A stretch of 40,091 bases of DNA from Paenibacillus sp. cl123 (GCF_900101595.1 NZ_FMYY01000014.1:1-40091), one strand, 5' to 3'. Shown: positions 22,708 through 31,532, counted from the first letter of the stretch. The notes: generated from the letters alone by a model not told the origin. Numbers and translations: made by a program.

Positions 22708-24846
22708 CTAGAGAGGCAAAACGGCAAACACCCGCGTCCCGCCCTGCTCCAGCCGCTCGATCAGGCATTGTCCGCCGAGCTCGGCGGCCCTCTCCCGAAT
22801 CGATTGCTGACCGATGCCCCCTTGGCCGGCAACGAAGGCAGCCGCCGCGGCAGAAGCTCTTGCGCTGCCCGCCAGCCCATTGTCCGTGATTTCCACGATC
22901 AGTTGACTAGCCGAATCGACATTCAGCCGTACCGTGCAGGCGGTTGCCTGCGCATGCTTGACTACGTTGACAACCGACTCGGTCACGATCCGGTAGGCCG
23001 CAACCTCCACCGCCGCAGGCAAGGGCGGCAGAGGCAGCGGCACATTCAGCGCTATCCTAAGCGGCTCGGTCCCCTGCTCTTCGGCCAGCAGCTGAGCTGG
23101 CTTGGACAGCTCATGAATCCGCTCCTGAATCGCCCCGACCAGCCCCAGCTCATCCAGAGTCGGAGGACGCAGATCATGGACCATGACCCGGATCTCGCTC
23201 ACGGTTGAGCGGATGACCCGCCGCAGGTCGGCCAGCATGTCTATAGCGGTGGCCGGTTCTTTCTCCACATATTTCTGCGCCGTGGCTGCATTCAGCGCTA
23301 GCGCCGCCAGCCGGGGAGCCAGGTCGTCGTGCAGGTTTTTGCGGATTTGGCGGCGTTCTTCCTCCCGGGCCAGCACCAGCTTCTCGCGCGACTCCTGCAA
23401 ATCCTTCGCCAGCAGCTTCATACCGAGCGTCATGTTCACGTTCTCCACGATAGGCCCCGCTTGTCGCAGCAGGACGTCGAGAAATTTATGATCTTCCGCC
23501 GAGAAGCCCTCTCCAGGGGAACGGCTGGCGATATACAAGGTGCCCAGCTCTTCTCCTCTATGAATAATGGGGAAAGCATGCACCTCATTCACCCGCTCCC
23601 CCGCGGAAGCTACCGTTTTCTCCTGGCCGCCGACTCCGATGGCGATGGCCGTATACGTCAGACGGAGCGCATCCTTGACCGTTCTGACTACGGCATCAAG
23701 CATAGCCTCCGGAGCTAACGGCTGGATCAACTGGTTGCCGAGCTCAAGAAGCACGGCATAAGGATCGTCGTGCCTGCCTTTCATCAGCCGGTTAATCTGG
23801 CGCTGCAGCCATTCCTTGAGCGGCGCGAACGCCACGGCAACTACGGCGGTAGCGAGCAGGGAGATGATAAAGTTATCCTTTGTTTGAAACAGCCGGCTTA
23901 AGTAAAGCACGGCCATCGTATACAGCAGCACGACACAAACGGACAACGCCGCATAAACGAGCGTCCGTCTCACCAGCGGATCGATGTTCCATAATCGCTG
24001 GCGAAGAATCGCCATCATCAGCGTAATGGGTATGGCTGTCAAGGATAAGTTGAGGATCGCATTCAGATACACATAGGTGATCGCCGAGCCGTCATTAAAG
24101 CCTGGATAGAACAGCACGCTCATGCCGAGAAAGCCGACAAACCCGATCGCCACCCCGTACACGACCCATTTGGTTTGCTGCCGCTGTACCGCTCCCGACA
24201 CCTTGCGGAACCGGTAAACCTGAGAATAGATAAGGATCACCGTGGAGCCGACATACCACAGCAACCGAACGTATTCCGGCACGTTAAAAACAGTCCATAG
24301 GCGGCCGCTATAAGCAAATTGAAGCACATCGACAACGACGATGAGGAAAAAGACGAACCGGGTCCATCTGGGAACGAAGAAGCCATCCGGAAACAAAAAG
24401 AAAAACAGCGACAACGTAATCCAGCCCAGCATCGCATTCATCATGAACCAATGATAGGCGAGAAAGCTCCCCTCGGAGGCGACCATCGTAAGCGAAGGGA
24501 AGGAGGTGCCGAAGGAAACCATCGCCGCGGCCGCCAGCAGGCCCATCGGTTCGCGGAATCCTTTCCAGAGCATCGCGGCGGATGTCGCATAAAACACGAA
24601 GGTAAACACGCAATCGATCAGTACGAACAAAAGGGCGTAGTGCTCCAGCGTGAGGCCCTGCTCCGGGATCGGCATGGCCGGAACGGAATTGCCGCAGCCA
24701 TGCGCGATGCAGGTCGAAATCAAAGCCTTATAGTAACGCGGAATGCTGCTGATATACATCGATATCGTGATGAGACAGAAAGTCAGGACGAGCAGCTGCA
24801 AGCCTGCCAGTCTCCCCGATTTCAGCTTGCGGACTTCCGAGGCCAT
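22708..24846 (-). CDS. Membrane sensor histidine kinase (multi-TM, GAF, HisKA_3)
   Basis: Kinase of 712 residues, cognate to the NarL-type regulator that follows. The first ~350 residues contain about eight to ten membrane spans, beginning with LQLLVLTFCLITISMYISSI, and an outside loop after span 1 with two Cys. A GAF-like domain (about 355-475) and a coiled coil lead to the HisKA_3 dimer region with His506 in REEERRQIRKNLHDDLAPRL. The ATPase domain has N-box ESVVNVVKHAQA, DNGLAG, and GGIGQQSIRERAAELGG. The overall design resembles ComP-type kinases. The start at 24846 is used because GGGAGGG lies ten bases upstream; longer frames run into the promoter region. Confidence 0.9.
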   Translation of the reverse strand: MASEVRKLKSGRLAGLQLLVLTFCLITISMYISSIPRYYKALISTCIAHGCGNSVPAMPIPEQGLTLEHYALLFVLIDCVFTFVFYATSAAMLWKGFREPMGLLAAAAMVSFGTSFPSLTMVASEGSFLAYHWFMMNAMLGWITLSLFFFLFPDGFFVPRWTRFVFFLIVVVDVLQFAYSGRLWTVFNVPEYVRLLWYVGSTVILIYSQVYRFRKVSGAVQRQQTKWVVYGVAIGFVGFLGMSVLFYPGFNDGSAITYVYLNAILNLSLTAIPITLMMAILRQRLWNIDPLVRRTLVYAALSVCVVLLYTMAVLYLSRLFQTKDNFIISLLATAVVAVAFAPLKEWLQRQINRLMKGRHDDPYAVLLELGNQLIQPLAPEAMLDAVVRTVKDALRLTYTAIAIGVGGQEKTVASAGERVNEVHAFPIIHRGEELGTLYIASRSPGEGFSAEDHKFLDVLLRQAGPIVENVNMTLGMKLLAKDLQESREKLVLAREEERRQIRKNLHDDLAPRLAALALNAATAQKYVEKEPATAIDMLADLRRVIRSTVSEIRVMVHDLRPPTLDELGLVGAIQERIHELSKPAQLLAEEQGTEPLRIALNVPLPLPPLPAAVEVAAYRIVTESVVNVVKHAQATACTVRLNVDSASQLIVEITDNGLAGSARASAAAAAFVAGQGGIGQQSIRERAAELGGQCLIERLEQGGTRVFAVLPL

Positions 24847-25070
24847 ACGTGACATGCCCTCCCGAGTAGTTGATAAGCCAATTATAGCTCCCGGCCTCCG
24901 GATTGGATATGGATGGCTGATAATTTCCCGCCGCTCCTCCCGCTTTTTTCCCGAAACAAGCGCTTTTTCTTCCCGCCAAACCGGGAATAGGCTTCTCTGG
25001 TCCCCGGGCATTCCCTGCCCTTATCATAAGTTCATAAAGCATGAACCTACCTTAAGGAGGCTGTACACGA

Positions 25071-25643
25071 ATGAATGACAAGCAAATTATCCGCTGGCTC
25101 GGCATGATCTGTATCCTGGCAGGTATTGCGCGTATCGGCATGACGCCAACTTCCATGATCTGGGGGACCGATAGCCCGCAGGAGCTGACCTTCGGCTTTA
25201 TCGCATGCATCCTGATGTCCGTCGGCACGATCGTCACGTACCTGGTGCAAGCCCGTGAAACCGGAGTAACCGGGTTTGTGGCGACACTGGCAATTATTAT
25301 CGCTAACATCGTGACGACAGCGATGGTATGGACCCCATTTGTCATGGGCGCGGGAGCCCCTATGCCGGAAGGCATTGTGGTCGACATCTCTCGGGCTGTC
25401 ATGATGGTAGGCTTGATGGGGGGATCGCTGGTGTTCGCCATCCTGTCGTTCAAAGCCCGGGTATTTCCGCGCTGGGTGCCGGCTCTGCTTGTGCTGATGC
25501 TTCTCAACCTCTTCCTGCCGATTGCGGACAATCAATTTTTCGCCGCTTTCTGGGGACTCGCTTATGTCGGCATGGGCTACTGCATCTGGGCAGGCAAGCT
25601 TAATTCCCCGGCGGCCCGGCAAGCCGGCTCTGTGACTGCATAA
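25071..25643 (+). CDS. Six-TM membrane protein, unknown
   Basis: Protein of 190 residues with about six hydrophobic spans separated by short loops (WLGMICILAGIARIGM, FGFIACILMSVGTIVTYLV, GFVATLAIIIANIVTTAMVW, AVMMVGLMGGSLVFAIL and two more). No motif I recognise. AAGGAGG lies ten bases before the ATG. It is divergent from the histidine kinase gene, sharing the ~220-bp promoter region with it, so the two-component system may control it. The region has TTCATAAAGCATGAA, a small inverted repeat, upstream of its ribosome site. Confidence 0.8.
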   Translation: MNDKQIIRWLGMICILAGIARIGMTPTSMIWGTDSPQELTFGFIACILMSVGTIVTYLVQARETGVTGFVATLAIIIANIVTTAMVWTPFVMGAGAPMPEGIVVDISRAVMMVGLMGGSLVFAILSFKARVFPRWVPALLVLMLLNLFLPIADNQFFAAFWGLAYVGMGYCIWAGKLNSPAARQAGSVTA

Positions 25644-25715
25644 GCGCACTGCTGCGCATCCCGGAGCGAAACAGCGTTTTTTTCTGCGAACATGCGGTTT
25701 ATATCGACCTATCTT

Positions 25716-25747
25716 ACCGCCGCGGCGAGATGCCGGGGCGGTTTGTT
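25716..25747 (+). terminator. Possible weak terminator
   Basis: ACCGCC...GGCGGT followed by TTGTTT, about 75 bp after the membrane protein gene. Nothing else is seen in the 220 bp between this gene and fic. Confidence 0.4.
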
Positions 25748-25867
25748 TGGGTTGAAGGAGAACGTATGACCTCCTTAGCGTAATAAGAGAGGAACAGGGC
25801 GAGGATTGACAGGGTTGAGATGCGAGCCAACAACCGGTCCGGGACCCAAGAGCGCCGGTGGCTTCAC

Positions 25868-27091
25868 TTAACCCTCAAAGTAATGGTGCTGAATGTAATA
25901 AAAGGCGGGGCGCTCGCCTATCTGACTAATTAATGAGAGATCGAGCAGCTCCTTCACTATTTTCCTGAGAGTCGCTTCCGATTTGTTCAGTATTTCGGCT
26001 AGCTCTTTTATGGTGAGCCCGCTATTAGAGTCGAAAAAGTGGTTTTGTGCAAGTATAAACATGACTGCTCCATGAGAATCCTCCATGCCATTTAATTTCG
26101 GCTCTTTCTGCAGCTTAGCTGCCGCCATGCCTAACAGCTCGCTTTTTTCTTTTAACTCTGTATTCATTTCAACGAGAGTCTCGACCATAATTGTTAAGAA
26201 AGCTTCAATAAAATAATTCAGCTCTCCTCTACTCTTAATACTATTGGTAAAGTCAAAGGCTTCCAGGTATTTATTTGAATATTTATTGCAACCTCTGGAT
26301 AACGATAGCGAGGGGATATTACCCAGTGTCTTGGAAACATATAAGCTACTTATAAATCTGGACGTTCTTCCGTTTCCATCATAGAAGGGATGTATATATC
26401 CGAAATAGTAATGGCCGACCGCGACCTTGATTAATTGAGGAATGTCTTCTTTATCATTCATAAATTTTAGCATTTGAGTGATTGCAGCGGAAATTTCTTT
26501 TTCGGGGGTAACCCCCTGGTGGATGACCTTTCCAGTGCCTGATTTTTTTAAAACATAGGTTGCCTCTTTCCTGAAAACTTCACCGTCCGGGAGTTCCTCC
26601 AGGTCTATTTCTCCATTCGTAATTTCGTCATATATTTTCCGGATATCTGCGGGTACTTTAGGTAACTCAATATTATCCTGAAGCAGACCCATGTACGATT
26701 TGATCATACTATCGAACCTTGTTTTTGCTTTTCTATTGAGCTTTATTTCTTTTGCGCTTTTGGCAATTTCCTCTCTGCTGCTTCTTATCCCTTCCAGTTG
26801 ATTGCTATTATATAATTCCTCTACCAGGCATTCATTAATAAATTGATTCTGGGCTACTGGTGGAAGTTCGTGAAAAGTACGCAGAAGCGCATTTGATACA
26901 ACGTAAATTTTACTCACAATATTCAACATTTTATTAGTGGGCACGTAAAATAACTCATAAGTTTGCGGTTGACTCATCGGTCTGATAACTAAACCCAGAG
27001 GAATGGCGGAATCAAAGTTAAACCTGTGCTGGTATAGTTCGTTAAATTCGGTCGGGGTTCGTTCATGATATAATTTATAAATATATCTCAA
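25868..27091 (-). CDS. Fic-family protein AMP transferase with built-in inhibition motif
   Basis: Fic enzymes attach AMP or another phosphate-containing group to target proteins. The active-site loop HPFYDGNGRTSR (about residues 234-245) is complete. The inhibitory helix motif S/TxxxEG appears as SNQLEG (about 96-101), before the Fic core, making this a class II Fic that keeps itself off. A C-terminal winged helix (LTIKELAEILNKSEATLRKIVKELLDL) suggests DNA binding or autoregulation. I place the start at TTG 27091, seven bases after GAGGTG; the ATG at 27175 has no ribosome site. The gene is clearly more AT-rich than its neighbours, as is its flank, so it was probably acquired by transfer. A tiny zinc-ribbon gene precedes it. 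Confidence 0.9.
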   Translation of the reverse strand: MRYIYKLYHERTPTEFNELYQHRFNFDSAIPLGLVIRPMSQPQTYELFYVPTNKMLNIVSKIYVVSNALLRTFHELPPVAQNQFINECLVEELYNSNQLEGIRSSREEIAKSAKEIKLNRKAKTRFDSMIKSYMGLLQDNIELPKVPADIRKIYDEITNGEIDLEELPDGEVFRKEATYVLKKSGTGKVIHQGVTPEKEISAAITQMLKFMNDKEDIPQLIKVAVGHYYFGYIHPFYDGNGRTSRFISSLYVSKTLGNIPSLSLSRGCNKYSNKYLEAFDFTNSIKSRGELNYFIEAFLTIMVETLVEMNTELKEKSELLGMAAAKLQKEPKLNGMEDSHGAVMFILAQNHFFDSNSGLTIKELAEILNKSEATLRKIVKELLDLSLISQIGERPAFYYIQHHYFEG

Positions 27092-27211
27092 GTATTGACA
27101 CCTCATTTCTTGCCATATAAACAATTTTTGCATATAATAATCGAATTGTCTATTCCTATGTGCAAGAAAAGTCATTTTTTTATAAATACATGATAACCCG
27201 TTAGTTTTAAA

Positions 27212-27310
27212 TTAATTTATTACCTTTATATGAACTCCACATATGCATCTCCCATTCCCATTTTTTTTAATTTTGACCTTCATGCTGCAAGATGGACAAC
27301 TAACCGTCAT
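27212..27310 (-). CDS. 32-residue zinc-ribbon mini-protein upstream of fic
   Basis: A complete small frame beginning MTVSCPSCSMKVKIKK and containing CxxC (CPSC) and, 14 residues on, CxC (CIC) followed by Gly, which is the pattern of a minimal zinc ribbon. The ribosome site GGAGGG lies eight bases before the ATG at 27310, much better than most chance frames have. It ends 121 bp before the chosen fic start on the same strand, with the same AT-rich base use, so the two were probably acquired and are transcribed together. Lys-rich linker residues could contact nucleic acid. Function unknown; a partner or regulator of the Fic protein is a guess from position only. Confidence 0.6.
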   Translation of the reverse strand: MTVSCPSCSMKVKIKKNGNGRCICGVHIKVIN

Positions 27311-27440
27311 TCCAAGCACCCTCCATCAGCTAGTGTTACTAGTTTCGACCCAAAAGTGGGAGGTTAATCTCTGCTGCTTGATCTTGAACGAAATATTTGT
27401 GAATGAACGATGCGATATTGTCTGATAATTGTACCCGCAA

Positions 27441-27466
27441 CAAATAAAGAGGCGCCTTCCGGCGCC
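27441..27466 (-). terminator. Rho-independent terminator
   Basis: On the minus strand GGGCGCCGGAAGGCGCC followed by TCTTTATTTG. It directly follows the stop codon at 27486-27488 of the frame described next, and separates it from the zinc-ribbon/fic unit. Confidence 0.75.
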
Positions 27467-27485
27467 CCCAAGCGTTCGGCAAATG

Positions 27486-27560
27486 TTATTCGGCAAGCAG
27501 AGCGCCCAGCCGGTCAAAGTTCTTTTCATTGCCTTCAACGATCGTATAACAAACGCAAAC
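27486..27560 (-). pseudogene. C-terminal gene remnant, unidentified
   Basis: A protein-like tail YTIVEGNEKNFDRLGALLAE ends in TAA 20 bases before a good terminator. Upstream the frame stays open for about 45 codons but turns into a hydrophobic, poorly coding stretch and meets the divergent gene at 27643. It looks like the end of a lost minus-strand gene whose body was removed, marking an edge of the AT-rich island. The rest of 27311-27640 holds no other gene that I can see. Confidence 0.35.
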
Positions 27561-27642
27561 AATCGCAACAAGTTCACAACATGTATTTGTTACAGTTAAA
27601 GCGAGCCAACCAATCAAACATTAACTAGCGAAGGACTGATAC

Positions 27643-28038
27643 ATGTTGAAATCAACAAATGTTATCAAGGAACATTGGCCTTTTATCCTGGGTCTGGGCG
27701 CTATAGCGCTGATCAGACCTGTCATGAAGATGACGGGGATTATGGACATCCTGGGGCAGCAATTCGGAAGCATTCTGATGACGATCCTTATTTCCTTGGC
27801 CTGGCTGGTCATCGTCCTCGTGAAGAAAACGCCTAACCCTGTTGCCGTTCTCGTCTGTGCGGGCTTGAGCTATGCCCTGTTCGCCATCATAGTCAGCGGC
27901 ATCCTTTCTCCAATTTTGGACGGGAAATTGCAAGGCCCCCTTACTAACCCGCTTGCAATTGTCAGTGTTTTTTCAACCAACGCGATCTGGGGCCTGCTTG
28001 TTGGCGGACTCGCCAAGGCGCTGGGCCGTAAATGGTAA
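27643..28038 (+). CDS. Small four-TM membrane protein, unknown
   Basis: Protein of 131 residues, probably with four spans: WPFILGLGAIALIRPVMKM, ILMTILISLAWLVIVLV, PVAVLVCAGLSYALFAIIVS and a final IWGLLVGGLAKALG. Similar small membrane proteins are common in Bacillales without known function. ATG at 27643 with GAAGGA seven bases upstream. It is monocistronic, ending at a strong terminator. Confidence 0.78.
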   Translation: MLKSTNVIKEHWPFILGLGAIALIRPVMKMTGIMDILGQQFGSILMTILISLAWLVIVLVKKTPNPVAVLVCAGLSYALFAIIVSGILSPILDGKLQGPLTNPLAIVSVFSTNAIWGLLVGGLAKALGRKW

Positions 28039-28072
28039 CTGCCTTTCTGCAAAAAACGTAAGTTTTTCAGCG

Positions 28073-28097
28073 GCCCCTACCAAATAGGGGCTTTTTT
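28073..28097 (+). terminator. Terminator of the small membrane protein gene
   Basis: GCCCCTA-ccaaa-TAGGGGC followed by six T's: a textbook rho-independent terminator 35 bases after the stop. Confidence 0.9.
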
Positions 28098-28144
28098 GCA
28101 TGCAGCGGAATGGCAATCCTCATGAAAACCCTATAGATGCTTGC

Positions 28145-29782
28145 TTATTCCGGTACCGGAACGACTCCGTTCGTCCCGGTCTGCGGTATCACAAAGGACC
28201 AGTCGGCATCCCGGTACTGATGGTTGACGATAAGACGTTTGATCGTCAGCCGCTTGGGCATTGTCTTCAAATCCTGGATAATAAAGCCGCCATCGTGCAT
28301 CTCGACTGCGCCTGATTCATGGATGGATACGCTACCTCCTACGAACATCGAATATTCCTTGCCGGTCTCGTCGACAGCGACCCAAGTATCCCCATGTATA
28401 TCATGGCTCACTGTGCCTCCGCCTCCGAATGGAATGACAGCGCGCGTCTTATCCGACTGGGAAGCAGCCGGGTCTGCATGCGGCTCAGGACCGATCTGCA
28501 GTCCTTGGAGCAGCAGCTTATCCCCCGAATCCTCGAATATAGCAGGCTGCTCGGCCGATATCGCCGCCGGATCGAACGTTACCGACGCCGTACTACGCTC
28601 GCGGATCACGTAGCTGTCCAGCACGAACCGGATTTTCTGCTTGTCGTATGCGAAATTATCGAATTGATAAAACCATTGGGTCACGCCGCTCCAGCGCTCG
28701 AGCTCATACCGGCGGCCGAGCTGGAAGAGCGTGCTGTCCCCGAGCCGCTTCCCCTGCTCGTCTTCCAGATGAAAGTTAAGCTGATGGAAGCCGCTTTGCC
28801 CATTCACCGCCCGTCCGGCCGCTTCCGGAGTCAGCCTGGTGGTAAACTCCAGCGAGCCCCCGCTCGGCGTCCGGGAAGCCCCCTGCATATGGATTTGTAT
28901 GCCGCCTGGAGTCTCATACGTTTGATCGATCGCGGTCAGCAGCGTGAGGGGTTTGGCTTTGGCCAGATCGGCCTCTATAATCAGCTTCCAATCCCCTTTT
29001 ATTTCTTTGACGGGAGGCTCCGCATTCAGCTTATCCTTATACAGTCTTAGCTCCTTGATATGCGCATTAAGCTGCAGCTTGTCGGTCAGCAGGGGACGCA
29101 TGAACTTAAATTCCATGCGGTTGGTCGTCTGGTTGCCTCCCTGTCTCATATCATAGGAAACATCGGCAAAGTTGCCCCGCTCGTTGAAGTAAATATTGAA
29201 GTCGGAAGTCGCGTAGTCAATCTCTCCGGCGATGGTATTTCCTTTGTCGTCATACACATCGATTCCGATAATCAGCCGAGTGGAGTCGGCAATCACCTCG
29301 TTGACCTGCAGCCTATAGCCCTGATCTACGGCGCTGACGCCGGATATCTGCACCAGCCCCATGTCGTGGACATTTTTCATCCCATTGTCTACCAAGCTAT
29401 CCTTGGCAAATAGCGATCTTACCATACTCGCCAGGGTAGGCTGCGTATACAGAAGCGTTCCGCCCACCAGCATCAATGCGGCTGCCGCCGCTCCCCAGGT
29501 TTTAAGCGTAAACGCGCGTTGCGCGTTGCGGGCACGCTTCAGCTGAGCGGCGATGGAAGTATCGGTCGGATGGGTTGCTCTGCCCGGCCGAGCGGACATC
29601 GGGGCTTCCTGTACAGCTTCGATCTCTATCCCTTCCAGGTGCAGCATCACTTGGTCGGTGAATTCGTCCGGCAGCTTGTCGGCAAACAGCGTTTGCTCCC
29701 AGATATTGTCCTCCATCGCCGGCCTGCCGCCATCTGCTTTACGGCTGACTTTTTTCTTTTCGGTACGCTCCAAGAATGTCAC
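28145..29782 (-). CDS. DUF4179-type anti-sigma factor, membrane-anchored
   Basis: Single-span protein of 545 residues encoded with the ECF sigma factor just upstream. Residues 1-93 are the cytoplasmic sigma-binding part (WEQTLFADKLPDEFTDQVMLHLEG), 94-113 the membrane span (TWGAAAAALMLVGGTLLYTQ), and the remainder a large extracellular beta-rich region with a DUF4179 domain (MGLVQISGVSAVDQGYRLQVNEVI...) and two further beta modules. I choose the GTG at 29782: AAGGAGG lies nine bases upstream and the start overlaps the sigma gene by 44 bp, ensuring coupled translation. An ATG at 29716 lacks a ribosome site. It should hold the sigma factor inactive until an envelope signal arrives. Confidence 0.85.
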   Translation of the reverse strand: MTFLERTEKKKVSRKADGGRPAMEDNIWEQTLFADKLPDEFTDQVMLHLEGIEIEAVQEAPMSARPGRATHPTDTSIAAQLKRARNAQRAFTLKTWGAAAAALMLVGGTLLYTQPTLASMVRSLFAKDSLVDNGMKNVHDMGLVQISGVSAVDQGYRLQVNEVIADSTRLIIGIDVYDDKGNTIAGEIDYATSDFNIYFNERGNFADVSYDMRQGGNQTTNRMEFKFMRPLLTDKLQLNAHIKELRLYKDKLNAEPPVKEIKGDWKLIIEADLAKAKPLTLLTAIDQTYETPGGIQIHMQGASRTPSGGSLEFTTRLTPEAAGRAVNGQSGFHQLNFHLEDEQGKRLGDSTLFQLGRRYELERWSGVTQWFYQFDNFAYDKQKIRFVLDSYVIRERSTASVTFDPAAISAEQPAIFEDSGDKLLLQGLQIGPEPHADPAASQSDKTRAVIPFGGGGTVSHDIHGDTWVAVDETGKEYSMFVGGSVSIHESGAVEMHDGGFIIQDLKTMPKRLTIKRLIVNHQYRDADWSFVIPQTGTNGVVPVPE

Positions 29783-30317
29783 TGCGTTTCCCCTCCTTGG
29801 CTTCGACGATTTTTCGCAGACTGATTTTGGCACGAAAGACAATATTGGTAACCTGCCTGACCGACATGCCGGTAATCCCGGCAATCTCCTGATGGCTGAG
29901 CTGGTTAGTGTAGCGCAGAAGCAGTACGAGCCGATAATGTTCAGGCAGCTCCTCCAGCAGGAGATGCAGCTCGGAACGCAGTTCCTTCTTCAGCAGCATG
30001 GATTCCGGCGTTTCGGGTTCATAGCTGTTCTCCTGCAGGGAGCTCGCTGTTTTCCGGGCCCCCCGGTCCTTCTGCAGATTGATAGCGATCGTGTAGATCC
30101 ACCCTGCAAAGCTCTGCGCCGGATTATGCGCCGCCAGCTTGCGGTAAGCTTTCAGCAGCGTCTCCTGGGTCAGATCCTGAGCGTCCGCTTCGGAAGAACC
30201 CATCTTGCGAAACAGCCCGTAAAGCTTATTCTGATAGCGCCGGACGATGCCCGCATACGCTTGCTTATCGCCTTTCAGTACGGCTTCGATAATGGCATGA
30301 TCATCTGTCAGCTCCAC
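29739..30317 (-). CDS. ECF-type RNA polymerase sigma factor
   Basis: Sigma-70 family factor of 192 residues with regions 2 and 4 only. Region 2: YQNKLYGLFRKMGSSEADAQDLTQETLLKAYRKL, with FAGWIYTIAINLQKD for -10 recognition. Region 4: LLEELPEHYRLVLLLRYTNQLSHQEIAGITGMSVRQVTNIVFRAK, with the helix-turn-helix for -35 recognition. The SigW/SigV-like layout fits envelope stress control. GTG start at 30317 with AGGAGG seven bases upstream. Its anti-sigma gene overlaps the 3' end. No autoregulated promoter was identified with confidence. Confidence 0.93.
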   Translation of the reverse strand: MELTDDHAIIEAVLKGDKQAYAGIVRRYQNKLYGLFRKMGSSEADAQDLTQETLLKAYRKLAAHNPAQSFAGWIYTIAINLQKDRGARKTASSLQENSYEPETPESMLLKKELRSELHLLLEELPEHYRLVLLLRYTNQLSHQEIAGITGMSVRQVTNIVFRAKISLRKIVEAKEGKRSDILGAYRKEKSQP

Positions 30318-30411
30318 GCCTTCCCCTCCTCGTTACAGTCTCCTATGTTCATCTCTCTTCTAAGACTTGACTCCGCGTATGTTCTCTCACTTGATTTCGG
30401 ATTCCCCCCAA

Positions 30412-30839
30412 CTTTCCCTCACTTATTTGCTATTGACAACCCAGCAATTGGGATGCTGGTGGGCGACCAACAAGACATTCCGGCAGCGTTCAGATGGCTC
30501 AGCGGCAGTCTCAACGGCTCTCAGATGCATGAGCTTCCGCCGCTGGTGATAGCCGTTCTCGTCTTTGCGCCTATCGTCGCCTTACTGGGCAAGCAGCTCA
30601 GCTTGCTGGAGCTTGGAGAACAAACGGCCACTTCTCTCGGGGTGAATACGGACCTGACCAGAATTGCGCTGATCGTAAGCTCTGTCTGCATGATTGCCCT
30701 TGCTACCGCGACGACAGGTCCAATAGCTTTCGTCGCTTTCCTTTCGGGACCGATCGCCAAACGATTGGTCGGAGGCGGCTTCTCCAATGTCATTCCTGCG
30801 GGTCTGGTCGGCGTAAATTTGGTTTTGGGAGATTTATAA
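30412..30839 (+). pseudogene. FecCD-type iron-siderophore permease remnant
   Basis: Only a middle part of a FecCD permease is left: LTYLLLTT in one frame, then FRWLSGSLNG, QTATSLGVNTDLTRIALIV and TGPIAFVAFLSGPIAKRLVG in another. The N-terminal half is missing, there is a frameshift near 30440-30480, and the protein ends ...NLVLGDL about 50 residues before a normal C-terminus. The stop overlaps the start of the ATPase remnant (TAATG), so this was once a coupled operon. It cannot form a working permease. It begins 95 bp from the start of the sigma gene on the opposite strand. Confidence 0.8.
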
Positions 30840-31301
30840 TGAAGCCGACACATACGTTTCAAGCTGAACAAATCGTTGCCGGTTATGATCATAAAACGGT
30901 TGTCCAAGGCATAAGCCTTGTGATTCCCAGCAATCAAGTAAGCGTCATTATCGGGGCCAACGCCTGTGGCAAGTCGACGCTTCGATGAGCCGACAACTTT
31001 CCTGGATATTACGTATCAGGTCGAAATTCTCGACCTGCTTACGGACCTTAACCGCAAACAGGGCACGACGATCGTCATGGTGCTTCATGATATCAACTTG
31101 TCGGCGCGTTATGCGAGCCATATATTTGCGCTTGCCGGGGGAAAGCTTGTGGCGGAAGGCGAGCCGTCCCAGGTGATTACAAGCTCGCTTGTGAAGGATG
31201 TTTTCGGGCTGGACTGCACGGTGATCGAAGATCCCGTATCAGGCTCGCCGCTCGTTATTCCCAAAGGGCGGTATCATGTTCATCATGAAGCTACACCTTA
31301 G
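30839..31301 (+). pseudogene. FepC-type siderophore ABC ATPase with internal deletion
   Basis: The first 50 codons are a good ATPase N-terminus (FQAEQIVAGYDHKTVVQGIS, Walker A GANACGKSTL). The frame then jumps straight to DEPTTFLDITYQVEILDLL, the Walker B and D-loop region, followed by HDINLSARYASHIFALAGGK and a normal C-terminus. About 120 codons including the Q-loop and the LSGGQ signature are gone, and the junction shifts the frame, giving a stop at 30986-30988. It is non-functional. With the truncated permease next to it, it shows decay by deletion of a siderophore uptake operon. Confidence 0.88.
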
Positions 31302-31327
31302 ACGGCAACTCGGCCAAAAATAAGTTA

Positions 31328-31380
31328 CCCCCTCCAGCGTTTGTCCGGACAAGATCCGCAAGCGCTGAGAGGGGGTTTTC
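31328..31380 (+). terminator. Terminator after the siderophore ABC remnant
   Basis: CCCCCTCcAGCG...CGCTgaGAGGGGG followed by TTTTCGTT, 25 bp after the ATPase remnant's stop. The terminator has outlived the genes. Confidence 0.85.
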
Positions 31381-31409
31381 GTTGTACCGGTATTGGCACT
31401 TACTTGGCA

Positions 31410-31438
31410 TTGTCATTTTTTATCGAATCATGTAGATT
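31410..31438 (+). promoter_or_regulatory. Candidate brnQ promoter
   Basis: TTGTCA (31410-31415), 17-base spacer, TAGATT (31433-31438). The -10 is weak. GATTA...TAATC, an inverted repeat, follows directly and could hold a regulator. The 95-nt leader shows no T-box or riboswitch that I recognise. Confidence 0.4.
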
Positions 31439-31532
31439 AATATTAAACTAATCCACGTTGAGATGCTTCCCTGCAAGTAGTGGGTATTATCTTTAAATAG
31501 GACATACATTCATCATTCGGGAGAGACATCTC

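Noticed and set aside
25047..25649. A 200-codon minus-strand frame opposite the six-TM membrane protein
   Set aside because: Polar His/Arg/Asp-rich shadow; the plus frame has regular membrane spans and a good ribosome site.
29553..30411. The N-terminal part of a 428-codon plus-strand frame leading into the siderophore permease remnant
   Set aside because: This part is antisense to the anti-sigma and sigma genes; only the last ~140 codons resemble a FecCD permease.
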